A stretch of DNA of 34,000 nt, taken from contig QHSA01000090.1 of assembly GCA_003220315.1 (NCBI GenBank), forward strand, positions 1 to 34,000. The letters run 5' to 3'. Below the pieces are notes generated by a model. That model did no database searches. It had not been told where the DNA came from and saw only the letters and a program-made list of their open reading frames with translations. Each line of letters starts with the position of its first letter. Positions within the stretch are counted from its first letter, which is position 1. Below, in pieces: positions 7,300 through 15,923 of the stretch. Source of the stretch: Candidatus Rokuibacteriota bacterium (lineage in GTDB: Bacteria; Methylomirabilota; Methylomirabilia; Rokubacteriales; CSP1-6). Made by a program: the position numbers and the translations under genes.

Positions 7300-7327
7300 G
7301 GAACTTCCCCGGTGCTCCCCTGTCTAA
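7300..7327 (+). promoter_or_regulatory. ECF-type promoter of the DUF4139 gene
   Basis: GGAACTT (7300-7306), a 15-nt spacer and GTCTAA (7322-7327) followed by CC form an exact match to the RpoE-like ECF consensus, with the same spacer as the promoter at 5734-5761. Transcription should start near 7334, leaving a leader of about 87 nt before the ATG at 7421. The rest of the 153-nt gap after the anti-sigma gene shows no other clear element. Confidence 0.8.
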
Positions 7328-7420
7328 CCGGACAGACGCCGACGCCGGCGGGACGCAGGGCGAGCCCCAGCTCGAGCCCCCGCCGTGCGAGGCGAGCGAA
7401 CACACGGGGAGGAACGACCG

Positions 7421-8836
7421 ATGCGGACGCGACCGATCGCCCTGACGCTGCTCGTGCTGTTCGCCACCACCGAGGCCCCCGCTCGGGCGGCCACCCCTCG
7501 GAGCGTCACGCACGAGGACCAGCGCGACGTGATGGTGACGATCTACAACGGGAACCTCGGCCTCGTGAAAGACGTGCGCGAAGCGCGCTTCCCGGCCGGG
7601 ACGACCGAGGTGCAGTTCACGGAGGTCGCCGCCCGGATCGATCCGACGACCGTCCACCTCAAGTCGCTGACCGATCCGGCCGGCCTCCGAATCCTCGAGC
7701 AGAACTACGAGTACGACCTCTTGACGAGCCAGAAGCTCATGGAGAAGTACGTCGGCAAGAAGGTCCGGCTCTATCAGGGCGACGGCACGTACCACGAGGC
7801 GACCCTGCTCTCCACCAACGGGCCGATCTTCGAGATCAACGGCCAGATCCACATGGGTCAGTACGGGCGCCTCGTGCTGCCCGCGCTCCCGGAGAACCTC
7901 GTCGCCCAGCCGACGCTCGTCTGGCTTCTCCGCAACCAGGCGCCCCGCCCCCAGCGGGTCGAGGCGTCCTATCTCACCGGCGGTATCACGTGGAAGGCGG
8001 ATTACGTGATGGTCCTCAACGCCGCCGACACGCTCTCCGACCTCACGGGCTGGGTCACGATCGACAACCAGAGCGGCGCGACGTATAAGGACGCCGCGCT
8101 CAAGCTCGTCGCGGGGGACGTGAACCGCGCGCGCGACCCACGGCGTGAGGCGCGGATGCTGGATCTCGCCGCGAAGGCGGCATCGGTCGCCGAGGCTTCG
8201 CGCGACTTCCAGTCCGAGGGGTTCTTCGAGTACCACCTCTACACGCTCGACGGGCGGACGACGATCAAGGACAACCAGACCAAGCAGCTCGCGCTCCTGA
8301 CGTCGGACGAGGTCCCCGTCACGAAGCAGCTCATCTACTACGGCGCTCAGGACTACTATCGGAACGCCTACGGTGTGCCCATTTCGAACCAGAAGGTCGC
8401 GGTCTACCTGGAGCTCCGGAACAGCAAGGAACACCGGCTCGGCGTCCCGCTGCCGAAGGGGAAGATCCGCGTCTACAAGGCGGATCGGTCAGGCAGCCAG
8501 CAATTCATCGGCGAGGACTGGATCGACCACACCCCCAAGGACGAGCGACTGCGCATCAAGATGGGCGACGCCTTCGACCTCGTCGGCAGCCGTACCCAGA
8601 GGGACTGGAAGAGGCTCGCCTCGAACCTCTGGGAGGTCGAGTGGGAGATCACGCTCCGCAATCACAAGTCGGAGGCGCAGACGGTGACGGTCGTCGAGCC
8701 GGTTCCGGGTGACTGGCAGATCCTCGCCTCGAGCCACCCCGGGGAGAAAGTCGAGGCCCACACGCTGCGCTACACGATCACCGTCCCGAAGGACGGCGCC
8801 ACCACGCTCACCTACCGGGTCCGCATCCGCGCCTAG
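7421..8836 (+). CDS. Secreted DUF4139-domain protein, predicted ECF regulon member
   Basis: This 471-residue protein has a Sec signal peptide (to about residue 25, PARA-ATPRS) and no membrane anchor. It then has a beta-rich domain ('VMVTIYNGNLGLVKDVREAR') and the DUF4139 region: 'YLTGGITWKADYVMVLN', 'DLTGWVTIDNQSGATYKDA', 'ALKLVAGDVNR' and a terminal beta-sandwich ending 'TLTYRVRIRA'. DUF4139 proteins are periplasmic or surface proteins of largely unknown function. The ATG is chosen for its GGGGAGGA ribosome site (within 7407-7413); an upstream in-frame GTG lacks one. An ECF promoter lies about 90 nt upstream, so it is probably the effector of the neighbouring sigma factor. Confidence 0.88.
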   Translation: MRTRPIALTLLVLFATTEAPARAATPRSVTHEDQRDVMVTIYNGNLGLVKDVREARFPAGTTEVQFTEVAARIDPTTVHLKSLTDPAGLRILEQNYEYDLLTSQKLMEKYVGKKVRLYQGDGTYHEATLLSTNGPIFEINGQIHMGQYGRLVLPALPENLVAQPTLVWLLRNQAPRPQRVEASYLTGGITWKADYVMVLNAADTLSDLTGWVTIDNQSGATYKDAALKLVAGDVNRARDPRREARMLDLAAKAASVAEASRDFQSEGFFEYHLYTLDGRTTIKDNQTKQLALLTSDEVPVTKQLIYYGAQDYYRNAYGVPISNQKVAVYLELRNSKEHRLGVPLPKGKIRVYKADRSGSQQFIGEDWIDHTPKDERLRIKMGDAFDLVGSRTQRDWKRLASNLWEVEWEITLRNHKSEAQTVTVVEPVPGDWQILASSHPGEKVEAHTLRYTITVPKDGATTLTYRVRIRA

Positions 8837-8883
8837 CACGAATTTCCTTGGCGCGGCGACCGCGTGGCGGTCAAATAGGGCCC

Positions 8884-9405
8884 GTGGAGTGGCTGTCGAC
8901 GGAGGAAATCGTCCTCGCCTTTACGACGCTGGTCGCCTCGGGCCTCCTCATCCTCGGAACCCTGAAGCTCGTCCGGCCGCCTCGCCCGAAGAGCGCGCCG
9001 CCCCGCGGCGGAGTCACGCCGCGCGTCGCCATCGCCGCGCCGTCGGTGCGGCCCGAGCGTCCGAGGACGCGCCAACTTCCGGAAGACCGCGCCGCGATCG
9101 CGCGCCGCCTCGGGCGGACGCTTCTGGACCGGGCGGTCCAGGAGTCGGAGCCCGGGCGGCGCCGCACGCTGATCTACCGGGCGATCGCCTGTCTCAACCG
9201 CGGCGTCGAGGCCGCGCCCGACGATGAGCCCCTCCGGGACACGCTCACCGCGGCTCACGCGGCCCTGTGGAACACCTATCAGCAGATCGGGCTGGAGCGT
9301 CTCGCCCAGGAGATGCCGTGGCGGGCGACGGCGCTCGCCCCCGCCGAGCCACCCCCAGGATCGGTCGCGCGGGCGACGCCCGCGCTCGAACGGCGGTCGG
9401 TCTGA
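8884..9405 (+). CDS. Small membrane-anchored protein of unknown function
   Basis: I prefer the GTG giving 173 residues (MEWLSTEEIVLAFTTLVASG); a TTG 36 nt upstream is the alternative. One N-terminal membrane helix (about residues 7-27) is followed by a Pro/Arg-rich linker. A helical region (about 65-150: 'RAAIARRLGRTLLDRAVQES', 'IYRAIACLNRGVEAAPDD', 'AAHAALWNTYQQIGLERLA') looks like a pair of TPR-type helical hairpins. I recognise no named family. It follows the DUF4139 gene by 47 nt on the same strand, so it may belong to the same ECF-controlled transcript. Its stop is 20 nt from the convergent gene at 9426. Confidence 0.65.
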   Translation: MEWLSTEEIVLAFTTLVASGLLILGTLKLVRPPRPKSAPPRGGVTPRVAIAAPSVRPERPRTRQLPEDRAAIARRLGRTLLDRAVQESEPGRRRTLIYRAIACLNRGVEAAPDDEPLRDTLTAAHAALWNTYQQIGLERLAQEMPWRATALAPAEPPPGSVARATPALERRSV

Positions 9406-9425
9406 GGCGCCACAACCTATAGAGG

Positions 9426-9950
9426 TCAGTCGCCGGGCACGCCGAGCCTGCGCAGCTGGTGGCGCATCATGGGCCGGTTGGCGTCGTCCCTCTGCGTGAG
9501 CAGGACGTCGCCCGGCGGTGACGCCACGCCGCTCCGCGGATCGATCACCTCCCGCGTGAGCACCTCGCACGCCGCCGCCTCGGGGCCGACCTCCCCCTGG
9601 CGCTCCACGACGAGACGCCCGGTGCCGTCCACGGACCACGCGGTCGGCGCCGCCCGGGAGAGCAGGGCGCGGTAGAGCGCGGGCGTGATCCGCGTCTTCG
9701 ACGTCACGTGGCGCATCGTGGCGTTCGCGGAGAAGACGTAGCGCTGGTACGGGTAGAAGTACGGATCGCTCCGGTCCACGCGCGCCGGGGCCACCACGGC
9801 GAAGCGGATGACCTCCCAGGTCCCGACGAGATCCGCGGTCGCGCAGGGGCGGAGGACGTCCTTCGCCTCCTGCGCGACGGCCGACGTGGCGTCGAGCCAC
9901 GCCAGAACGGTGAGCGCCCGGAGGAGCGAGCGGGCGCGCGCGCCGGTCAC
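9426..9950 (-). CDS. Unknown secreted protein coupled to ftsK
   Basis: This 174-residue protein begins at a GTG that overlaps the ftsK stop in a GTGA, the junction style used throughout this strand. Residues 1-27 look like a signal peptide (hydrophobic LLRALTVLAWL, then SAVAQ). The mature part has 'DLVGTWEVIRFAVV', 'FYPYQRYVFSANATMRHVTS', 'GTGRLVVERQGEVG' and 'MMRHQLRRLG'. The opening 'LVGTWEV' and the strand pattern recall lipocalin-like small beta-barrels, but I cannot assign a family. The frame continues upstream inside ftsK; that part is a shadow. It is the last gene of the long minus-strand run. Confidence 0.7.
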   Translation of the reverse strand: MTGARARSLLRALTVLAWLDATSAVAQEAKDVLRPCATADLVGTWEVIRFAVVAPARVDRSDPYFYPYQRYVFSANATMRHVTSKTRITPALYRALLSRAAPTAWSVDGTGRLVVERQGEVGPEAAACEVLTREVIDPRSGVASPPGDVLLTQRDDANRPMMRHQLRRLGVPGD

Positions 9951-12130
9951 TTCCCGCGCTTGGCGAGATACTCGGGGCCGACCAGGATTTCGCGGGGCTT
10001 CGCGCCGTCGCCGGGACCGATGACCCGATCCTGCTCCATCATGTCGATGAAGCGGGCGGCCTTCGGGTAGCCCAGCCGCATGCGGCGCTGCAGAAACGAG
10101 ATCGACGCCTGGCGCTGGCCCACGACGAGGTGCACGGCGTCCCAGTAGAGGTCGTCGCGCTCGGCCGACTCCCCCTCCGCCGTCTCCTCCTCGGTCGGCA
10201 ACACGACCTCCTCGTAGACCGCGGTGCCTTGCGTCTTGAGGAAGTCGCAGATCGCCCGGACCTCCTCGTCGGCCACCCACGCGCCGTGTACGCGCATCTG
10301 CCTGTTCGTCCCCGGCGGGACGAAAATCATGTCCCCGCGTCCCAAGAGTTGTTCGGCTCCGTTTCCGTCCAGCACGGTCCGCGAATCCACCTTGGACGCG
10401 ACCTGGAAGGCGATCCGCGTCGGGAAGTTCGCCTTGATGAGCCCCGTGACGACGTCCACGGACGGCCGCTGGGTCGCGATGATCAGGTGGATGCCGACGG
10501 CGCGGGCGATCTGCGCGAGCCTCACGACCGAGGTCTGCACCTCGCCCGCGGAGGCCATCATGAGGTCGGCGAGCTCGTCGACGACGACGATCCAGCACGG
10601 CAGCCGCTCCTCGGCGGGGACCGCCTTGTTGTAGCCCTCGATCGAGCGGACCTGGCGGGCCTGGAGCAGCTTGTAGCGCTCGTCCATCTTCCCGACGATC
10701 CAGCGGAGCCGCGCCGCCGCCTCCTTCGCGTCCGTCACGACGGGCGCCAGGAGGTGCGGGATGCCCTCGTAGACCGAGAGCTCGAGCCGCTTGGGGTCGA
10801 TCAGGAGGAAGCGCACGTCGGCCGGCGTCGCCTTGTAGAGGATCGAGCAGATCATCGCGTTGAGCCCGACCGACTTGCCGCTCCCCGTCGCGCCGGCCAC
10901 GAGCAGGTGCGGCATCGCCGTGAGGTCGGCGACGACGGGCAGGCCGGTCACGTCCTTGCCGAGCGCCAGCGGCAGCCGCCCCTTCGACTCGGCGAACTCC
11001 GCGGAGACGAAGATCTCGCGGAGGTAGACGGTGGCGGCCTCCCCGTTCGGGACCTCGATGGCCACGGTGCCGCGGCCGGGGATCGGCCCGACGATCCGCA
11101 CCGAGGCCGACTTGAGCGCGAGCCCCAGGTCATCCGCCAGGTTGACGACCTGGCTCACTTTGATACCCGGAGCGGGCTCGAACTCGTACGACGTGATGAT
11201 GGGGCCGGGGCTCACCTGGACGATGCGCCCTTCCACCTCGAAGTCCTGGAGCTTCCGCCGGAGCGTCTCGGCATTGTCCTGGAGCTCCTCGCGGGTGCGC
11301 CGGAGCTCGGTGGCCGGGGGCGCCTGGAGGAGCCCGACCGGGGGGAGCTGGAACGACTCGGCTCCGCCCGTGCCGAAGTCGAAAGTCTCCTGCCACGCGA
11401 GCCCCTGCTCGGCCAGGCGCCCGCGCGGGGACCTGGGCTCGACGACGAGGGGCGGCGCCACGACCTCGGGCAGCGCCTCGGCGACCGTCGCGGCCGCCGA
11501 GACACCGGCCATTCGCGCCGGCGCCGCCGTGCGCGCGGCCACGGGTGCGCGTCGCAGCTCGGCGAGCCGCGCCGAGGTCACGCGCACGACCGCGGCGTAG
11601 GAGATGCGGGTGACGAAGAGCACCCCCACGGGCAGCGCGACCAGGAGGACGAGCCACGCGCCGAGGTTGCCGACGCCCGTGCGGAGGGCCGTGCTGACCG
11701 CCCAGCCCACGAGGCCGCCGGCGATCGTCGCGTTGCGCTCCGCGGCGCCGTGGGACAAGGCGCTCGACGCCTGCGCGACGAGCCCCGCCGCGCTCACGAG
11801 GAGCACGGCGAGCCCGGTGAACGGCAGGACACCGCGCGTCACGGGCGGCCGCACGAACGCCGAGGCTCCCCAGGCCCCGAGCAGGAGCGGGAAGAGAAAG
11901 CCCGCGTACCCGAAGGACTGGAAGGCGGCCCAGCCGAGCCACACGCCGACGGGGCCCACCGGGCTCTGCTGCCCGGCGGGCGGTCGCGAGGGATCGAACG
12001 TCGCGAGCGCGATCAGACCGAACCCGGCGATCGCGAGTGCCAGGATCCCCTTGACCTCGCTGAGCCAGCGGTCGGTCCGGGGGCGGCTTCTCCGCGGGGG
12101 TCGGTCGCCGCTCGAGGCGAGGGTCGCCAT
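9947..12130 (-). CDS. ftsK: DNA translocase FtsK/SpoIIIE
   Basis: This 727-residue protein pumps DNA at the division septum and helps resolve chromosome dimers. The N-terminus has four or five membrane helices (about residues 28-195), then a short linker instead of the long Pro/Gln-rich one of E. coli. The motor has Walker A GATGSGKSVGLNAM (about residue 411) and Walker B WIVVVDELADLMM (about 515), with 'LIIATQRPSVDVVTGLIKAN' after it. The C-terminal gamma winged helix (about 660-715, 'ISFLQRRMRLGYPKAARFID') recognises oriented KOPS-type sequences. Its ATG overlaps the RNase J stop by one base (TGATG), and its stop overlaps the next gene by 4 nt. Confidence 0.96.
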   Translation of the reverse strand: MATLASSGDRPPRRSRPRTDRWLSEVKGILALAIAGFGLIALATFDPSRPPAGQQSPVGPVGVWLGWAAFQSFGYAGFLFPLLLGAWGASAFVRPPVTRGVLPFTGLAVLLVSAAGLVAQASSALSHGAAERNATIAGGLVGWAVSTALRTGVGNLGAWLVLLVALPVGVLFVTRISYAAVVRVTSARLAELRRAPVAARTAAPARMAGVSAAATVAEALPEVVAPPLVVEPRSPRGRLAEQGLAWQETFDFGTGGAESFQLPPVGLLQAPPATELRRTREELQDNAETLRRKLQDFEVEGRIVQVSPGPIITSYEFEPAPGIKVSQVVNLADDLGLALKSASVRIVGPIPGRGTVAIEVPNGEAATVYLREIFVSAEFAESKGRLPLALGKDVTGLPVVADLTAMPHLLVAGATGSGKSVGLNAMICSILYKATPADVRFLLIDPKRLELSVYEGIPHLLAPVVTDAKEAAARLRWIVGKMDERYKLLQARQVRSIEGYNKAVPAEERLPCWIVVVDELADLMMASAGEVQTSVVRLAQIARAVGIHLIIATQRPSVDVVTGLIKANFPTRIAFQVASKVDSRTVLDGNGAEQLLGRGDMIFVPPGTNRQMRVHGAWVADEEVRAICDFLKTQGTAVYEEVVLPTEEETAEGESAERDDLYWDAVHLVVGQRQASISFLQRRMRLGYPKAARFIDMMEQDRVIGPGDGAKPREILVGPEYLAKRGK

Positions 12131-13800
12131 CAGACCTCCAGGATGATCGGGAGCACCACGGGCTTGCGACGAAACCGCTGGTTGACGAAGTGCCGGACCG
12201 CCGTGCGCACGCGCGCCCCGACGGTCTCGCGGTCGAACGCGCCCTCGGTGTCTCCCTCGGCGACCGCCGCCAGGACCACGGCCCGGAGCTCCTCGAGCAG
12301 CGCCTCGTTCTCCTTGACGTACACGAAGCCGCGCGAGGCGATCGCGGGCCCGGCGACGACGGCGCCCGCGCGGTTCACGGCGACCGAGACCGCGATCAGG
12401 CCGTCCTCGGCGAGGAGCTGGCGGTCGCGGAGCACGACGGCGCCGATCTCGCCGACGGACTTGCCGTCGACGAGGACGCGGCCGGCCGGGAAGCCGCCGA
12501 CGACGCGCGCGGTCGTCTTCGTCACCTCCACGCCGGTCCCGTCCTCGATCAGGAGGATCTGGTCCGGCTCGAGGCCGACCGACTCGGCGAGCCGCGCGTG
12601 GCCGAGCAGGTGTCGGTACTCGCCGTGCACCGGGATGAAGTAGCGCGGACGCGTGAGGTTCAGCATCAGCTTCAGGTCCTCTTGGCTCGCGTGGCCGGAG
12701 ACGTGGACGAAGGCGTTGTCCTCGTAGAGGACCTCGGCGCCCAGGCGATACAGGGCGTTGACCACGCGGCCGATCGTCCGCTCGTTGCCCGGGATCACGC
12801 GCGCCGAGATGATCACGAGGTCGCCGGGCTGCACCTGCACGTACTTGTGCTCGGCCGCGGCCATGAGCGCGAGCGCCGAGTTGGGCTCGCCCTGGCTCCC
12901 CGTCGAGAGGATCACCTGGCGCGCGGGCTCGAGCGAGGCGAGCTCCTCGAGCGGCACCAGGAGGTCGGCCGGGACCCCGAGGTAGCCGAGCTCGGCGGCG
13001 ATCGCGACGTTCTTCTGCATGCTCATGCCGAGGAGCGCGACCCGCCGCCCCTGGGTCGCGGCGAGCGTGAGGACCTGCTGGATCCGGTGGATGTGCGACG
13101 CGAAGGTCGCGACGATGATGCGCCCGGGCGCGCGCGCAAACCGCTCCGCGAGCGCCCGCCCGACCTCCACCTCCGAGCGCGTGTGGCCGGGCCGGTCGAC
13201 GTTCGTGGAGTCGGAGCAGAGCACGAGCACGCCCTCGGCGCCGAGCTCGGCGAACCGCCGGTAGTCGGGCGTCTCGCCGTCGAGCGGGCTCGGATCGAGC
13301 TTGAAGTCTCCCGTGTGCACGAGCGTGCCGACCGGCGTCCCGATCGCGAGGCCGACGCCGTCCGCGATCGAGTGCGTGACACGGATCGGCTCGACGATGA
13401 ACGGGCCGATCTCGATGCGGTCGCGCGGCCGGATCGCCCGAAGATCGGCACCCTCGTCGAGCCCGTGCTCGCGGAGCCGCTCGGCGACCAGCGCGAGCGT
13501 CAGCGGCGTGCCGAAGACGGGTACGCGCGCCTGCCCGAGCAGGTAGGGCAGCGCGCCGATATGGTCCTCGTGGCCGTGGGTCAGGAAGACGGCGCGGAAG
13601 CCGTCCCGCTTGGCGAGCGCGTAGGTGAAGTCGGGGATCACGCGGTCGATGCCGGGCAATTCGTCGGCGTCGGGGAACATGAGCCCGCAGTCGACCGCGA
13701 TGAGATCGTCGCCGGACTCGACGAGCATCATGTTGAGGCCGATCTCGCCGAGCCCGCCCAGGGGGATCAGCCGGACGGTCGGCTCGCTCAGAGGCTCCAC
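12130..13800 (-). CDS. rnj: Ribonuclease J
   Basis: This 556-residue metallo-beta-lactamase/beta-CASP nuclease has both endonuclease and 5'-3' exonuclease activity in the family and takes part in mRNA decay and rRNA maturation. The zinc site is HGHEDH (H75, H77, D79, H80), with further ligands around 'RVTHSI' and 'VHTGDFKLD'. The beta-CASP part has 'ILSTGSQGEPNSAL', and 'HVSGHASQEDLKLML' is diagnostic of RNase J. The C-terminal domain ends 'NQRFRRKPVVLPIILEV'. The GTG start follows AAAGGAG (13806-13812, minus strand) at good spacing. The 90-nt gap upstream suggests its own promoter, with a TACCAT -10-like hexamer at 13828-13833. Confidence 0.96.
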   Translation of the reverse strand: MEPLSEPTVRLIPLGGLGEIGLNMMLVESGDDLIAVDCGLMFPDADELPGIDRVIPDFTYALAKRDGFRAVFLTHGHEDHIGALPYLLGQARVPVFGTPLTLALVAERLREHGLDEGADLRAIRPRDRIEIGPFIVEPIRVTHSIADGVGLAIGTPVGTLVHTGDFKLDPSPLDGETPDYRRFAELGAEGVLVLCSDSTNVDRPGHTRSEVEVGRALAERFARAPGRIIVATFASHIHRIQQVLTLAATQGRRVALLGMSMQKNVAIAAELGYLGVPADLLVPLEELASLEPARQVILSTGSQGEPNSALALMAAAEHKYVQVQPGDLVIISARVIPGNERTIGRVVNALYRLGAEVLYEDNAFVHVSGHASQEDLKLMLNLTRPRYFIPVHGEYRHLLGHARLAESVGLEPDQILLIEDGTGVEVTKTTARVVGGFPAGRVLVDGKSVGEIGAVVLRDRQLLAEDGLIAVSVAVNRAGAVVAGPAIASRGFVYVKENEALLEELRAVVLAAVAEGDTEGAFDRETVGARVRTAVRHFVNQRFRRKPVVLPIILEV

Positions 13801-13890
13801 GGAGACTCCTTTCGGTCGAGCGGCTCTATGGTAGCACCGGGGTGAGCGGGCCGGAACTTCCTCGGGGCGTCGACGCCCCGCTCCGAGGCT
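13801..13890 (-). other. Gap between M23 peptidase and RNase J with a perfect palindrome
   Basis: The gap holds an 18-nt perfect palindrome centred on GTCGAC (13863-13880). Flanking CCTC/GAGG extends it into a bulged hairpin. There is no T-run after it on the minus strand, so it is not a standard intrinsic terminator. Downstream lie a weak -10-like TACCAT (13828-13833) and the rnj Shine-Dalgarno. It may be an attenuator, an mRNA-stabilising hairpin or a rho-assisted stop. Confidence 0.4.
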
Positions 13891-15141
13891 CTAGAACGCG
13901 GCCTCGGCCTCCAGGCGCTCGAGGAGGGCGCGGGTGTAGCGTTCGAACTCCGTCCGCTCGGCGCGCGGGATGGGGTCGCCGGGGATGAACTTCTCACCGA
14001 GCGGATTGACGCGTCGGCCGCCCTTGATCACCTCGTAGTGGAGATGCGGCCCGGTGCTCAACCCGGTCGAGCCCACGTAGCCGATCACTTGCCGCTGGTT
14101 CACCCGCGTCCCCGCACGGACGTCGTGGCCGAACCGGGAGAGATGGGCGTAGAGGGTCTGGTACCCCGAGCGGTGGCGGACCCGCACCGCGAGGCCGTAG
14201 CCGCCGTCCCATCCGGCGTGGGACACGGTCCCGTCGGCGACCGCCCGGACCGGCGTGCCCGGCGGCGCGGCGTAGTCAACGGCGAGGTGGGGCAGCGTGC
14301 CGCCCAGAATCGGGTGGGGGCGCGCGTACGTGAACCTCGACGTGATGCGCGAGAACTCGAGGGGCGACTTGAGGAAGCTCTTCTTGAGCGAGCGCCCCTC
14401 GGGGTCGTAGAAACTGTAGCGGCCCTCGCCGCCCGCCGCGAACCCGACGCCCGAGATGACGCGACCGTTGCTCACGTACTGAGCGACGCGGATCCGGCCG
14501 TAGTTCACGAAGCGGTCGCCCGCGTAGCGCTTCTCGACCAGGAGACGGAAGCGGTCCCCCGTCCGGGTGTCGGCGGTGAAGTCGAAGTCCCACTCGAAGA
14601 TGTTGACCAGCGCCATCACGAGCTGTGGGGACTCACCCACGTCGTCGATCGCCTCGAAGAGCGAGCTCTTCACCTCACCGTGCACCGCCGCGACGCGCAC
14701 GTCGGGCTCGGTCTCCGCACGCGTGATCCCCCAGCTTCCATCCTCGCGTGCGGCCGCGAAGCGCACCCAGGGGCTCGGGGCGTAGCGGACCTCGATCGGC
14801 TCGCGGCGGAAGTTCCACGTGACCTCGAGCCTGCTGCCGGGCCGGAGCTTCCGGAGCTCCGCGCCGTTCTTCGCGAAGAGGGTCGCGAGCTCGGCGGCCA
14901 TGCGCGCGCGGAGGCCCGCGCTCATGAGCGCGCCCGCGAAGTTGTCGCCGGGCCTGATCTCGACGCTGCGGGTCGCGGCCGGGGCCGTGGGCGGGATCGC
15001 GAGCGGCGGGGGCGGCGACAGCAGCACCGGGCCCGGCGCGTCCGGCCAGAGGTAGAGGCGCGCCGACGCCGCGAGTGAGGTCAGGCTTGCGGCGAGGAGC
15101 GCCGCCACGACGGCGCTGCGATTCTCCATGGGCCTCATCAT
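13891..15141 (-). CDS. M23-family murein endopeptidase
   Basis: This 416-residue envelope protein has an N-terminal signal or anchor (about residues 9-28) and a Pro-rich spacer. A LysM/OapA-like region follows (about 58-112, 'VEIRPGDNFAGALMSAGL'), then a middle beta domain and the LytM/M23 peptidase domain (about 270-385). Zinc ligands and catalytic residues are visible: H285 and D289 in HLAVDY, H333 in YAHL, H366 and H368 in PHLHYE. All are present, so it should be active against peptidoglycan cross-links. The first ATG overlaps the rsmA stop (ATGA) and is taken as the start; the methionine at residue 5 is an alternative. The domain order matches MepM-type proteins. Confidence 0.92.
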   Translation of the reverse strand: MMRPMENRSAVVAALLAASLTSLAASARLYLWPDAPGPVLLSPPPPLAIPPTAPAATRSVEIRPGDNFAGALMSAGLRARMAAELATLFAKNGAELRKLRPGSRLEVTWNFRREPIEVRYAPSPWVRFAAAREDGSWGITRAETEPDVRVAAVHGEVKSSLFEAIDDVGESPQLVMALVNIFEWDFDFTADTRTGDRFRLLVEKRYAGDRFVNYGRIRVAQYVSNGRVISGVGFAAGGEGRYSFYDPEGRSLKKSFLKSPLEFSRITSRFTYARPHPILGGTLPHLAVDYAAPPGTPVRAVADGTVSHAGWDGGYGLAVRVRHRSGYQTLYAHLSRFGHDVRAGTRVNQRQVIGYVGSTGLSTGPHLHYEVIKGGRRVNPLGEKFIPGDPIPRAERTEFERYTRALLERLEAEAAF

Positions 15142-15923
15142 AGCCGGCGCGCGAGCCCTGCAAACTCAAGAATTGTGAGGGTTTCCGCCCGCCGGCCGGG
15201 GTCGACCCCAGCCGTTGTGGTCGCCTTCCGGACCACCTCAAGCGGCAGGCCCAGGCCGGCGGCCAGCGCGTTCGCGAGCGTCTTGCGCCGCTGCGCGAAC
15301 GCGGCGCGGACGACCGCGTGAAAGCGGCGCTCGTCCGCCAGGGGGACGCACGGCCCGGGGCGGACGCGCAGGTGCAAGACCGCCGACTCCACCTCGGGCG
15401 GCGGGCGGAACGCGCCCGGCGGGACGCGGAGCGCGACGCGCACGTCGCAGTAGAGCTGGGTGAGGACCGAGAGGCTGCCGTACGTCTTGCTGCCCGGCGG
15501 CGCCGCCACGCGCTCGGCAACCTCGCGCTGGAGCATGAGGGCCATCTCGTCGATGGCGGTCCGGGCGGCGATCAGCGCCGCCAGGATCGGCTTCCCGACG
15601 CTGTACGGCAGATTCCCGACGACGAGCGCGCGCCCGCCGGGGGGACGCGCGAGCGCGCCGTAGTCCCACGCGCGCGCGTCGGCCTCGACCACCTCGACCG
15701 ACGGAATGCGGGCGCGCAGCCGCGCGACGAGCCCGCGATCGATCTCGAGGGCGACGACGCGGCCGGCGCGGCCCGCGAGCTCGCCCGTGAGCGCGCCCTC
15801 GCCGGGGCCGATCTCGACGACGAGGTCCCCCCGCGCGGGCGCGACGAGGTCGACGATCGCGCGGGCGACCCCGGCGTCGCGGAGGAAGTGCTGGCCGAGC
15901 GCGCGCCGCCTAGTCGCGTGCAC
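15138..15923 (-). CDS. rsmA: 16S rRNA (adenine1518/1519-N6)-dimethyltransferase
   Basis: This 261-residue KsgA/RsmA enzyme uses S-adenosylmethionine to dimethylate two adenines near the 3' end of 16S rRNA during late 30S assembly. The family start 'RRALGQHFLRD' is followed by SAM motif I 'VVEIGPGEGALT', the acidic residue in 'ALEIDRGL', and catalytic motif IV 'VVGNLPYSVGKPI'. The C-terminal helical domain contains 'AFRPPPEVESAVLHL' and 'FAQRRKTLANAL'. The length is normal. The GTG start lies 14 nt inside the end of coaE, the longest overlap of this strand. Confidence 0.96.
   Translation of the reverse strand: MHATRRRALGQHFLRDAGVARAIVDLVAPARGDLVVEIGPGEGALTGELAGRAGRVVALEIDRGLVARLRARIPSVEVVEADARAWDYGALARPPGGRALVVGNLPYSVGKPILAALIAARTAIDEMALMLQREVAERVAAPPGSKTYGSLSVLTQLYCDVRVALRVPPGAFRPPPEVESAVLHLRVRPGPCVPLADERRFHAVVRAAFAQRRKTLANALAAGLGLPLEVVRKATTTAGVDPGRRAETLTILEFAGLARRL

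Noticed and set aside
5993-8434. 813-codon minus-strand open frame over the sigma, anti-sigma and DUF4139 genes
   Set aside because: All three plus-strand genes have clear domains, promoters and ribosome sites; the mirror frame has none.
10130-12643. Long plus-strand open frame antisense to ftsK and rnj
   Set aside because: It is a high-GC mirror of strongly conserved genes; its translation is Arg/His/Asp-rich with no motif.
13863-13880. Intrinsic terminator after the M23 peptidase gene
   Set aside because: The hairpin is strong, but no T-run follows it on the transcribed strand.
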